Origin: DASUPK01 sp963743575
GTDB taxonomy: Bacteria > Actinomycetota > Thermoleophilia > Solirubrobacterales > 70-9
Direction of reading: 5' to 3'
Length of the DNA stretch: 64,000 bases
Assembly: GCA_963743575.1 (NCBI GenBank)
Contig: CAVUQC010000007.1
Location: 62,001 to 126,000 of the forward strand
Shown: positions 57,200 through 64,000 of the stretch, one piece after another
How the letters are laid out: every line of letters starts with the position of its first letter
Position numbering within the stretch: position 1 is the first letter of the stretch
Notes under the pieces: generated by a model
Told to the model about the DNA's origin: nothing
The model's input: the letters and a program-made list of their open reading frames with translations, nothing else
The model's database searches: none
Program-made: the position numbers and the translations under genes

Positions 57200-58857
57200 G
57201 CCAACCCTCGCCCGCGGAAGGCGCCTCGCAAGCGGCGCGCCGCGGTCGTGCGATCGATCATCCCGGGACGATCCTCGCCGGGCTCGCGATGGCCGTCTCG
57301 GGGGCGCTCCTCCTGCACTGGCTGGGCCGGCTGACGTTCTGGCGTGACGAGTGGGACTTCCTGCTGCATCGCCACGGCTGGGGGCCGACCACGTTCCTGC
57401 ATCCGTTCGTCGAGCAACTGCTGGCGATCCCGGTCCTGGTCTACCGCGTCCTGCTCACGACCTTCGGCATGAACTCGGCGCTCCCCTGGCAGATCGTCGC
57501 GGTCGTGCTCTTCCTGCTCAGCGTCGGCGTCCTCTTCGTCTACGTCCGGCGCCGCGCCGGCGAGTGGGTCGCCCTCGCAGCGATCCTGCCGATCCTCTTC
57601 CTCGGACCCTCCTGGGACGACCTGCTCTTTCCGTTCCAGATGGCTCTGTTCGGCTCGATGGCGTGCGGGATCGGCGCGTTCCTCGCACTCGACCGCCGCG
57701 ACCGGGCCGGCGATCTGACCGCAATGGTCCTGCTGATCGTCGCGCTCCTCTTCTTCGACCTCGGCATTCCCTTCGTCGCCGGAGCCACCCTGGAGATCGC
57801 ACTCGGGAGGGACCGCTGGCGTCGCGCCTTCGTCGTCGCCATCCCCACGGCCCTCTGGCTGCTCTGGTACGCCGCCTGGGGGCACAACGCCCACACGTTC
57901 ATCTCCGTCCACAACTTCGCCAACTCGCCGAGCTACGTGCTCGACGGGCTCGCCTCGAGCCTCGCCACGCTGGTCGGGCTCGGCGTGCCGCTCGGCGACT
58001 ACCAGGCGAGCCCGCTCGACTGGGGGCGCCCCCTTCTGGTGCTGGCGGTGGGCCTCGCCGCCTGGCGGGTCTACGTGCTGCGCCGCCCACCGGCGCGACT
58101 GCTCGCCGTGCTCGTGGTGCTGCTCGGCTTCTGGGGACTCACCGCCCTCAACGCCAACCCCTTGGCCCCTCCGACGGCGGGCCGTTATCAGTACCTCGGC
58201 ATCTTCCTGATGGTCCTGGTCGCCGCCGAGTTGGTCCGTGGTGTGCGCATCCGCGGCTGGATCGTGGTGACGCTGGTGCTCGTCGGCGTCGCCGCGGCCT
58301 CGACGAACGGAGTGATGCTCAAGAACCAGGCTGCGGGCCTGGCGACGATTGCGCAACGGGAGCGCGGCGGCCTCGCGGCCCTGGAGCTGACCCGGGGGCG
58401 AGTGGATCCGGGCTTCAAGCTCACCCAGGAGAACTCGGGGGTCGACTACCTGGGGACCCTGGATGCAGACTCCTACTTCTCCGCGATCGATGCGTATGGT
58501 TCGCCCGCGTACAGCCCTGCCGAGCTGGCCGGCGCCAGCGAGCCGGCGAAGGTGTCGGCCGACATGGTCTTCGCGGCGGCGCTCGGCATCGAGATGACTC
58601 CCGCTCGAGTCGGGGGGACCGCCTGTATTGGGGCCGGCCCTGACACCCCGCTGAGGGTGCCGCCCAGCGGCCTGGTCCTGCGGGCCAAATCCTCGGGCGT
58701 GCAGGCGTCCCTGCGCCGTTATGCCACGCAATCGTTCCCCGTCCCTCTTGGTCCACTCCCACCCGGTGGGCAGCGCCTGCTCGCAATCCCCTCCGACCGC
58801 TCGTCCGAGCCGTGGACCCTCGGGCTCAGCGGTCCTGCGACGGTATGCAGGCGCTAG
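57196..58857 (+). CDS. multi-pass GT-C-like membrane protein, copy 1
   Basis: About ten membrane helices in residues 1-390 include a first-loop acidic motif TFWRDEWDFLLHRHGW, like the DD/DE motif of GT-C transferases. The soluble C-terminal part has SAIDAYGSPAYSPAELAGASEPAKVSADMVFAAAL and ends VCRR. It is a paralogue of the next gene. Substrate unknown; lipid-linked sugar transfer is an inference. GTG start overlaps the previous stop. Confidence 0.8.
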   Translation: MSQPSPAEGASQAARRGRAIDHPGTILAGLAMAVSGALLLHWLGRLTFWRDEWDFLLHRHGWGPTTFLHPFVEQLLAIPVLVYRVLLTTFGMNSALPWQIVAVVLFLLSVGVLFVYVRRRAGEWVALAAILPILFLGPSWDDLLFPFQMALFGSMACGIGAFLALDRRDRAGDLTAMVLLIVALLFFDLGIPFVAGATLEIALGRDRWRRAFVVAIPTALWLLWYAAWGHNAHTFISVHNFANSPSYVLDGLASSLATLVGLGVPLGDYQASPLDWGRPLLVLAVGLAAWRVYVLRRPPARLLAVLVVLLGFWGLTALNANPLAPPTAGRYQYLGIFLMVLVAAELVRGVRIRGWIVVTLVLVGVAAASTNGVMLKNQAAGLATIAQRERGGLAALELTRGRVDPGFKLTQENSGVDYLGTLDADSYFSAIDAYGSPAYSPAELAGASEPAKVSADMVFAAALGIEMTPARVGGTACIGAGPDTPLRVPPSGLVLRAKSSGVQASLRRYATQSFPVPLGPLPPGGQRLLAIPSDRSSEPWTLGLSGPATVCRR

Positions 58858-60539
58858 CGCGATACGCCAGGCCCAGCGTTCTCCTGGTTGGGCTCATGGT
58901 CGTCTCGGCCGTGCTGCTGATCGTCTGGCAGTCCCACCTGACGTTCTTCATCGACGACTGGGACCTGCTGCTGCAGCGGCGGGGGTTCACGGTCGACGAC
59001 TTCCTCGACCCGCACGCCAGGCACCTGATCATCGGGCCGACGATCGCGTACAAGGCGATAGAGGCGACCAGTGGGTTGGGCATCCAGATCCCCTACGCGG
59101 TGACATCGACGGCGGCCTTCATCGCAACCGTCTCGCTCCTCTTCGTCTACATCCGGCGCCGACTCGGCGGGTGGCTCGCCCTGGCGTTCGTCACCCCCGT
59201 GCTCTTCATGGGATCGGCGTTCGAGGACCTGCTGATTCATTTCCAGATCGGCTACTTCGGCTCCATGGCCTTCGGGATCGCCGCCCTGCTGACGATCGAG
59301 AGCCGGTCGCGTCACCGGGACCTGATCACGTGCCTGCTCCTTCTCGCGTCGCTCGCGTTCGCCGAGATAGCCGTCCCGTTCGCGCTCGGCGTGGCGGTGG
59401 CGATCGCGTTGGAACGCGGGCCGCTCCGTAGGGGCTGGGTCGTCCTCGTTCCGTTCATCCTCTACGGGATCTGGTATCTCGGCTGGGGAAACCAGGGACC
59501 GAGCTCACTCACGTTCGAACACGTTGCGTCGAGCCCCGCGTACATCCTCGATGGATTCGCCGGCACTACCGGCTCCCTGCTCGGCTTCGGGAACTCGACT
59601 CTTTTCGGAGGAATCGGGGGGATCGAGTGGGGACGCCCGCTGCTGGTCGCACTCGTCGCGCTCGGCCTCATCGGCATCCGCACCCGTTTCCCCGCCCGCG
59701 GCTGGCTGCTCGTTGCAATCGTCGTCGGTGTCAGCTTCTGGTTCCTGACCGCCGCGAACGCGGGCTTCGGGAGGCCACCCTACGCGTCGCGATACCAGTT
59801 CGTGGGAGCGGTCTTCCTGCTCATGATCGCGGCGGAGTATCTCTCCGGCTGGCGCCCCGGGCCACGCTCGCTGGTGGGTGTCTTCGCCGTCGCGGCCGCC
59901 GCCACGATCGGCAACCTCTCCATGTTGCACGACTCCTATCGGGTGCTGGCAGCCCAGACGGACATCATCCGAGGTGGGCTCGGCGGGCTGGAGATCGCCG
60001 CCGACACCGCCAGCCCGGACCTCGTGCTCGACAGCGCGAACTCGGACTACAACTACTTCTCGCAACTCGAGGCGGGTCCCTATCTCTCGGCGGTGGACAG
60101 CTTCGGCTCCCCAGCTTTCTCGTCAGGAGATCTGGTGTCTGCGCCGGAGCCCGCCCGGCTCGCGGCCGACAAGGTGCTCGCCGCGGCCCTGCGCCTCTCA
60201 TACGAGCCCCTCTCCCGTGTGCCGGCGAACGGGGATGCCGCTCCACGCCTCGTCGGCCCTCCCGGAGCCGCCGCCGGACGGAGCCCGGGTTGTCTGGTCG
60301 TCCGCCCTGTGGGGGGAACAGCCGCGGTCGTCGCCCTGCCGCCCGGCGGGGCGGTCCTCAGCTCCCCGCCGGGGGTGACCGCGCAACTCGGACTCCGGCG
60401 CTTCGCAACTCAGACCTTTCCGATCGTCGTGGGCACGCTGCGAACGGCGGGTCGCCTGCGGATCCCCACGGACCGCTCCACCGAGCCATGGGAGCTGCAG
60501 GTCGACGCCACCGGGCCGGTATCGGTCTGCGGGGCATGA
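58845..60539 (+). CDS. multi-pass GT-C-like membrane protein, copy 2
   Basis: The same layout as copy 1: TFFIDDWDLLLQRRGF in the first loop, helices to residue 390, then SAVDSFGSPAFSSGDLVSAPEPARLAADKVLAAAL and RIPTDRSTEPWEL near the end with final VCGA. ATG 58845 overlaps copy 1 by 13 bp. Tandem duplication followed by clear divergence. Confidence 0.8.
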   Translation: MQALARYARPSVLLVGLMVVSAVLLIVWQSHLTFFIDDWDLLLQRRGFTVDDFLDPHARHLIIGPTIAYKAIEATSGLGIQIPYAVTSTAAFIATVSLLFVYIRRRLGGWLALAFVTPVLFMGSAFEDLLIHFQIGYFGSMAFGIAALLTIESRSRHRDLITCLLLLASLAFAEIAVPFALGVAVAIALERGPLRRGWVVLVPFILYGIWYLGWGNQGPSSLTFEHVASSPAYILDGFAGTTGSLLGFGNSTLFGGIGGIEWGRPLLVALVALGLIGIRTRFPARGWLLVAIVVGVSFWFLTAANAGFGRPPYASRYQFVGAVFLLMIAAEYLSGWRPGPRSLVGVFAVAAAATIGNLSMLHDSYRVLAAQTDIIRGGLGGLEIAADTASPDLVLDSANSDYNYFSQLEAGPYLSAVDSFGSPAFSSGDLVSAPEPARLAADKVLAAALRLSYEPLSRVPANGDAAPRLVGPPGAAAGRSPGCLVVRPVGGTAAVVALPPGGAVLSSPPGVTAQLGLRRFATQTFPIVVGTLRTAGRLRIPTDRSTEPWELQVDATGPVSVCGA

Positions 60540-60553
60540 GCCGACGCCGGGAT

Positions 60554-60559
60554 TACCCT
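60554..60559 (+). promoter_or_regulatory. -10 box (TACCCT) of GT2 gene
   Basis: TACCCT ends 6 nt before ATG 60566, again a leaderless arrangement. Confidence 0.4.
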
Positions 60560-60565
60560 TAGCGC

Positions 60566-61585
60566 ATGCCGACGATCTCGTTCGTGATCCCGGTGAAGGA
60601 CGAGGAGGAGGTGCTCCCGGAGATGCACCGCCGGCTGGATGCTGCCGCGCGCGAGATCCCCGGGGATACGGAGTTCATCTTCGTCGACGACGGCAGCACC
60701 GATCGGAGCCGTGAGGTGCTGAGCGAGCTGCGCGGCCGCGACGAGCGGGTGAAGCTCCTCTTCCTGGCCCGCAACTTCGGACACCAGCTCGCGCTCTCCG
60801 CGGGCCTGGACTTCGCAACCGGCGACGCCGTCGTGATCATCGACGGGGACCTCCAGGACCCGCCCGAGGTGGTGCTCGAGATGATCCCCCTCTGGAGGGA
60901 GGGGTACGAGGTCGTACACGCCGTGCGGCGCCGGCGCGAGGGCGAGAGCCGCATGAAGCTCTGGACCGCGCACCGCTTCTACCGGCTGATGCACCGGATC
61001 TCCGATGTCGAGTTCCCGATCGACGCAGGCGACTTCCGACTGGTCGACCGGCGGGTCGTCGACGTCGTTCGCAGCATGCGGGAGCCCGATCGGTATCTGC
61101 GCGGCATGTTCGCCTGGGTCGGCTTCCGGCAGACGACCATCGCGTACGACCGCGACGCTCGCTTTGCCGGGAAAACCAAGAACAGCTGGGGCAAGATGAT
61201 CAGCTTCGCGATCGACGGGATCCTCGGCTTCTCCGTCGCGCCCCTCCGCTTCATCCTGGGGCTCGGGTTCGTGATCTCGCTGCTCAGCATCGCGATGGGC
61301 ATCGGCGCGATCGTGATCAAGCTCACCGGGGGGCTGCCGCCGGGCGGACAGGGATGGGCGTCGCTGACCGTCCTCGTCACGTTCCTGGCGGGAATACAGC
61401 TGATCGTCCTCGGCACGATCGGCCTCTACGTCGCCCGGGCCTACGAGCAGGGCAAACACCGGCCTCTCTACCTGATCGCCAGCGCCGAGGGGCTCGAGGC
61501 CGGACCGTCAGGGCCGCTGCGCGACGACCGCGTACTGCGCCCCGAGCGGCATCCAGCCGAGTCGGCGTTCGATCCCTCTCAGTAG
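60566..61585 (+). CDS. GT2 glycosyltransferase with two TM helices (GtrB/ArnC-like)
   Basis: PTISFVIPVKDEEEVLPEM, FIFVDDGSTDRSREVL, RNFGHQLALSAGLD and IDGDLQDPPEVV form the GT2 core; two C-terminal TM helices (FILGLGFVISLLSIAMGIGAIVIK and VLVTFLAGIQLIVLGTIGLYVARAYEQ) are the GtrB/DPM type that loads sugar onto undecaprenyl phosphate. The last 26 codons overlap the convergent methyltransferase gene by 78 bp. Confidence 0.93.
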   Translation: MPTISFVIPVKDEEEVLPEMHRRLDAAAREIPGDTEFIFVDDGSTDRSREVLSELRGRDERVKLLFLARNFGHQLALSAGLDFATGDAVVIIDGDLQDPPEVVLEMIPLWREGYEVVHAVRRRREGESRMKLWTAHRFYRLMHRISDVEFPIDAGDFRLVDRRVVDVVRSMREPDRYLRGMFAWVGFRQTTIAYDRDARFAGKTKNSWGKMISFAIDGILGFSVAPLRFILGLGFVISLLSIAMGIGAIVIKLTGGLPPGGQGWASLTVLVTFLAGIQLIVLGTIGLYVARAYEQGKHRPLYLIASAEGLEAGPSGPLRDDRVLRPERHPAESAFDPSQ

Positions 61586-62212
61586 CCCGGATTCCCGCGT
61601 GAAGAAGAGGATGTAGCGCCCTCCCGGCTCCGCGAGACCTGCCTGCTCAAGGAGCCTCGTCGCGTTGCGCCGGGTGAGCAGCTCGGCGTCGCGATCGAAC
61701 TCGCAGTCCCGGACCGCCCTGCGGGTCAGCGGGTTCATCGGGTTGTGCTCGAACAACGCGATCAGGCCTCCCGGCCTGGTGACTCTGGCCATCTCGCTCA
61801 CGAGCTGCGCGCGCCGTCCACGCGCGACGTGGTGGAGCACGCAGATCGCGAAGGTGACGTCGAAGGAGCCGTCCTCGAAGGGGATTCCCTCACCGTCCGG
61901 GTAGTCGCGGTATTCGGCCCACGGATTCCGCTCACGTGCGCGCGCCACCATTTCAGGGGCCACGTCGACTCCCGCGAGCCGTGCGATCCGTCCCCGGAGG
62001 AAGTGATCCGTCTCCCCCGGGCCGCAGCCGACGTCGAGGAAGCCGAGCTGATCCGGTGATCCCAGGCGGCGGGCGGCCAGCTCGAGCAGCGCGTCGGCCT
62101 TGGCGCGGGTGAAGAAGTCCAGCCCGGCGCCCGAGAACGCGATCGACTCCTCGACCGCTTCGCGGTAGCTCTCGCTGTGGGCATCGAATTCGCTCCGCGT
62201 CCGTTCGGGCAC
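61508..62212 (-). CDS. class I SAM-dependent methyltransferase
   Basis: LGFLDVGCGPGETDHFLRG, AGVDVAPEMVARARERNP, GEGIPFEDGSFDVTFAICVLHHVAR and MARVTRPGGLIALFEHNPMNP are complete methyltransferase_11 motifs. GTG start with TAGCCT 7 nt upstream. Substrate unknown; glycan or lipid modification is suggested by context. Confidence 0.9.
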   Translation of the reverse strand: MPERTRSEFDAHSESYREAVEESIAFSGAGLDFFTRAKADALLELAARRLGSPDQLGFLDVGCGPGETDHFLRGRIARLAGVDVAPEMVARARERNPWAEYRDYPDGEGIPFEDGSFDVTFAICVLHHVARGRRAQLVSEMARVTRPGGLIALFEHNPMNPLTRRAVRDCEFDRDAELLTRRNATRLLEQAGLAEPGGRYILFFTRESGLLRGIERRLGWMPLGAQYAVVAQRP

Positions 62213-62219
62213 GCAGATC

Positions 62220-62243
62220 AGGCTAGTGCGATGGCACTAGGCT
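62220..62243. promoter_or_regulatory. back-to-back divergent -10 boxes of two methyltransferase genes
   Basis: Minus-strand TAGCCT (62225-62220) and plus-strand TAGGCT (62238-62243) are 12 bp apart and each ends 7 nt before a GTG start (62212 and 62251). The sequence between them is nearly palindromic. Each promoter's -35 region overlaps the other's -10. Confidence 0.5.
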
Positions 62244-62250
62244 GGGCCCG

Positions 62251-62964
62251 GTGACAGGCCAGGACACCACCAGCGCCGAGCAGAACGCCGAGTTCTTCGC
62301 CCGCGACACGCACGGGAAGGATGCCGCCCAGCTCGACACCTACCGGTTGATTCGCGAGGCGATCACACGAGAGGTGGCGGGCGCTCCCAGGCTGCTGGAC
62401 GTCGGCAACGGCGGCGTGTTCGAGTACGACACGACCAAGGTCGGCGAGATCGTCGCCGTGGACCTCTTCCTCGACCAGCTGCCGCCCTCCCATTTCCCGC
62501 CCAACGTCACCGCGCGAAAGGGAGACGCGCTCTCTCTCGACGAGGCCGACGAGTCCTACGAGATGGTGCTCGAGGCCCTCCTCTATCACCACCTGGTCGG
62601 GACGAGGCCAAGCGACTCGATCGCCAACATCCGCCGCGCGCTCGCCGAGGCCGACCGCGTGCTGCAGCCGGGCGGGCGGCTGGTGATCGCGGAGTCATGC
62701 GTGCCGCGCTGGTTCTACGGGTTCGAACGTGCGATGTTCCGGCCTCTGGTGCTGCTGGCCAAGACGCCCGTCCTCGGGGGCCATCCCGCGGTGCTCCAGC
62801 TGCCGTTCGATCAGCTCCGCGAGCTCGTCGGCGAGCGGTTCGAGATCGAGAAGGCCGAGCGGATCCAGATGGGCAGATGGCTGACGCAGTTCGGCCGGCG
62901 CTGGCCCACCGCGCTCACGCCGGCCAGAGCCGTGGTCGTGGTGGGCAAGAAGCGGCTGCATTGA
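62251..62964 (+). CDS. SAM-dependent methyltransferase
   Basis: The SAM loop is the variant APRLLDVGNGGVFEYDTTKVGEIVAVDLFLDQ, followed by VLQPGGRLVIAESCVPRWFYGFERAMFRP. It is class I but has an unusual GNGG loop and a hydrophobic VLLAKTPVLGG segment that may lie at the membrane. GTG start, leaderless-type -10. Stop overlaps the next TTG start. Confidence 0.82.
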   Translation: MTGQDTTSAEQNAEFFARDTHGKDAAQLDTYRLIREAITREVAGAPRLLDVGNGGVFEYDTTKVGEIVAVDLFLDQLPPSHFPPNVTARKGDALSLDEADESYEMVLEALLYHHLVGTRPSDSIANIRRALAEADRVLQPGGRLVIAESCVPRWFYGFERAMFRPLVLLAKTPVLGGHPAVLQLPFDQLRELVGERFEIEKAERIQMGRWLTQFGRRWPTALTPARAVVVVGKKRLH

Positions 62965-64000
62965 GCGCCCCGGCCCGCCGCTTGCCGGCCGCGCGCGGCC
63001 GGCTCGCCGCCGAGGACGTCGCGTGGGTGGGCACGATCGCGGCGGCCCTCTGCCTGGTCGTCGCCTTTGCCTGGATCACCCCGGAGCTCGCCAAGCTCTA
63101 CCCATCGCCGAACGAGACCGTCTTCCGGGTCTGGTCGGGATTCATCAAGCCGGAGCGGCTCGAGGACGTGCGGTCGATTCTCACCCTGGCGGCGCCCTTC
63201 GTCGTCGTGGGCGCGATCCTCCTACTGGGCTCCCCCGGAAGGGCGCGCCGGTCCCTCGATCCCTGGATCGTCGGTGCGCAGCTCTTCGCTGTCGCGCTGA
63301 TCAGCTGGGCGGTCGCCCATCAGCCCCACACCTTCCCGCTGGTGCCGAACGGCTACTTCGAGCCACTGCTCGTCTCTGTACCCGTCGTGGTCGCCGGCGT
63401 CGTCATCGGGATCGGGCTGAGCGCGGGAGTCCTGCGCTGGGATGGCCCGGGCGAGACGCTCGCGCGAGTGACCGCCCGCGTCCGCTCCGCGCACTGGCTC
63501 GCCGTCGCCCTGGCTGTCCTGGTCACGGTGCTCTGGCTCCTGCCGGCGGTGACCACCGACGCGATCGTCGCGCACAGCGGCTACCTCGCTCCCAGCCAGG
63601 TTCCCACCCACGCCGAGGACTACCTGGCGGTGGTCAACGGCCGCACCCCGCTCGTCGACTACATCGGCCAGTACACCAGCCTCCTGCCGATTCTTGTCGC
63701 GCCCGTGCTGTCCGCGCTGGACTCCTCGCTGACCGCGTTCACCGTGCTGATGACGATCCTCTCGGCGGTCGCGCTGCTCGCAATCTTCGGCGTATTCAAC
63801 CTTGTCACCCGCCGGCTCTGGGTCGCGCTCGGCCTCTATGTCGCGTTCGTTGCGCTGTCGCTCATCCCCTGGCACGACCAGGGATCTGTTCGGGAGTTCA
63901 ACGGAAACTACTTCGCACTCTTCCCGGATCGCATCTTCGGCCCCTTCGTCCTCGCGTATGCCTGCGCGCTCTTCCTCAGGGACCGCTGGACGCCGATGTG
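62961..64000 (+). CDS. large multi-pass membrane protein, 3'-truncated by window edge
   Basis: A TTG start (TTGA overlap) opens an uninterrupted frame to the window end, at least 346 codons. It has a basic N-terminus, then hydrophobic helices (TIAAALCLVVAFAWI, FVVVGAILLLG, VVAGVVIGIGLSAGVL, LAVALAVLVTVLWLLPAV) and an outside loop VPTHAEDYLAVVNGRTPLVDYIGQYTSLLP, like glycosyltransferase-39/mannosyltransferase-type GT-C proteins. The end lies outside the window. Confidence 0.75.
   Translation, partial: MSAPARRLPAARGRLAAEDVAWVGTIAAALCLVVAFAWITPELAKLYPSPNETVFRVWSGFIKPERLEDVRSILTLAAPFVVVGAILLLGSPGRARRSLDPWIVGAQLFAVALISWAVAHQPHTFPLVPNGYFEPLLVSVPVVVAGVVIGIGLSAGVLRWDGPGETLARVTARVRSAHWLAVALAVLVTVLWLLPAVTTDAIVAHSGYLAPSQVPTHAEDYLAVVNGRTPLVDYIGQYTSLLPILVAPVLSALDSSLTAFTVLMTILSAVALLAIFGVFNLVTRRLWVALGLYVAFVALSLIPWHDQGSVREFNGNYFALFPDRIFGPFVLAYACALFLRDRWTPM

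Overview
The window is high-GC bacterial chromosome packed with short-spaced, often overlapping genes. By inference it comes from an actinobacterium of the Thermoleophilia type (Solirubrobacterales/Gaiellales-like). Supporting this are TANNNT -10 boxes placed directly before start codons, GTG and TTG starts, a GuaB3-type IMP dehydrogenase, a Mycobacterium-like cysM/mec pair, secreted proteins ending in Lys/Cys-rich tails, and an actinobacterial-style c-di-AMP riboswitch. I see no phage, insertion sequence, CRISPR array, rRNA or tRNA.

1-9129 is mostly minus strand: a truncated alpha/beta hydrolase, the remnant of a secreted protein, acpS with a metallo-beta-lactamase fold enzyme, a large DUF3352-like lipoprotein, glmS and glmM (UDP-GlcNAc precursors), and rpsI-rplM, where S9 carries an unusual acidic N-terminal extension. 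9267-14397 is plus strand: an OpuC-type osmoprotectant ABC operon closed by a perfect terminator, then a c-di-AMP riboswitch ahead of two M23 peptidases. 14413-23542 holds a secreted Lys-tail protein, small enzymes, guaB3-guaA behind a terminator-bearing leader, a tail-collar protein, and an operon of HU, pyrF, LysM protein, D,D-carboxypeptidase and a PfkB kinase.

23668-29773 has a four-gene TldD/TldE operon, a CDF metal transporter, rdgB, rph and a Flp pilin. 29910-39619 has a coiled-coil/HhH protein, an AcuC-like deacetylase divergent from nadB, a Cys/His-motif protein, a methyltransferase and hyuA-hyuB. 39857-42421 is a run of three proteins in one continuous reading frame broken only by two TAG codons. 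42317-47802 contains a JAMM peptidase and cysM divergent from an amino-acid ABC transporter. 47838-64000 is a surface-polysaccharide region: hydrolases, FkbM and other methyltransferases, GT2 enzymes, Wzm/Wzt, a flippase and large GT-C-like membrane proteins, the last cut by the window edge.

Recurring features need the whole window to see. There are palindromic elements directly abutting stop codons (23.6, 29.5 and 35.2 kb), a broad set of apparently leaderless genes with TANNNT 4-11 nt before the start codon, two divergent gene pairs with back-to-back or overlapping -10 boxes, and several genes whose expected N-terminus has no ATG, GTG or TTG.
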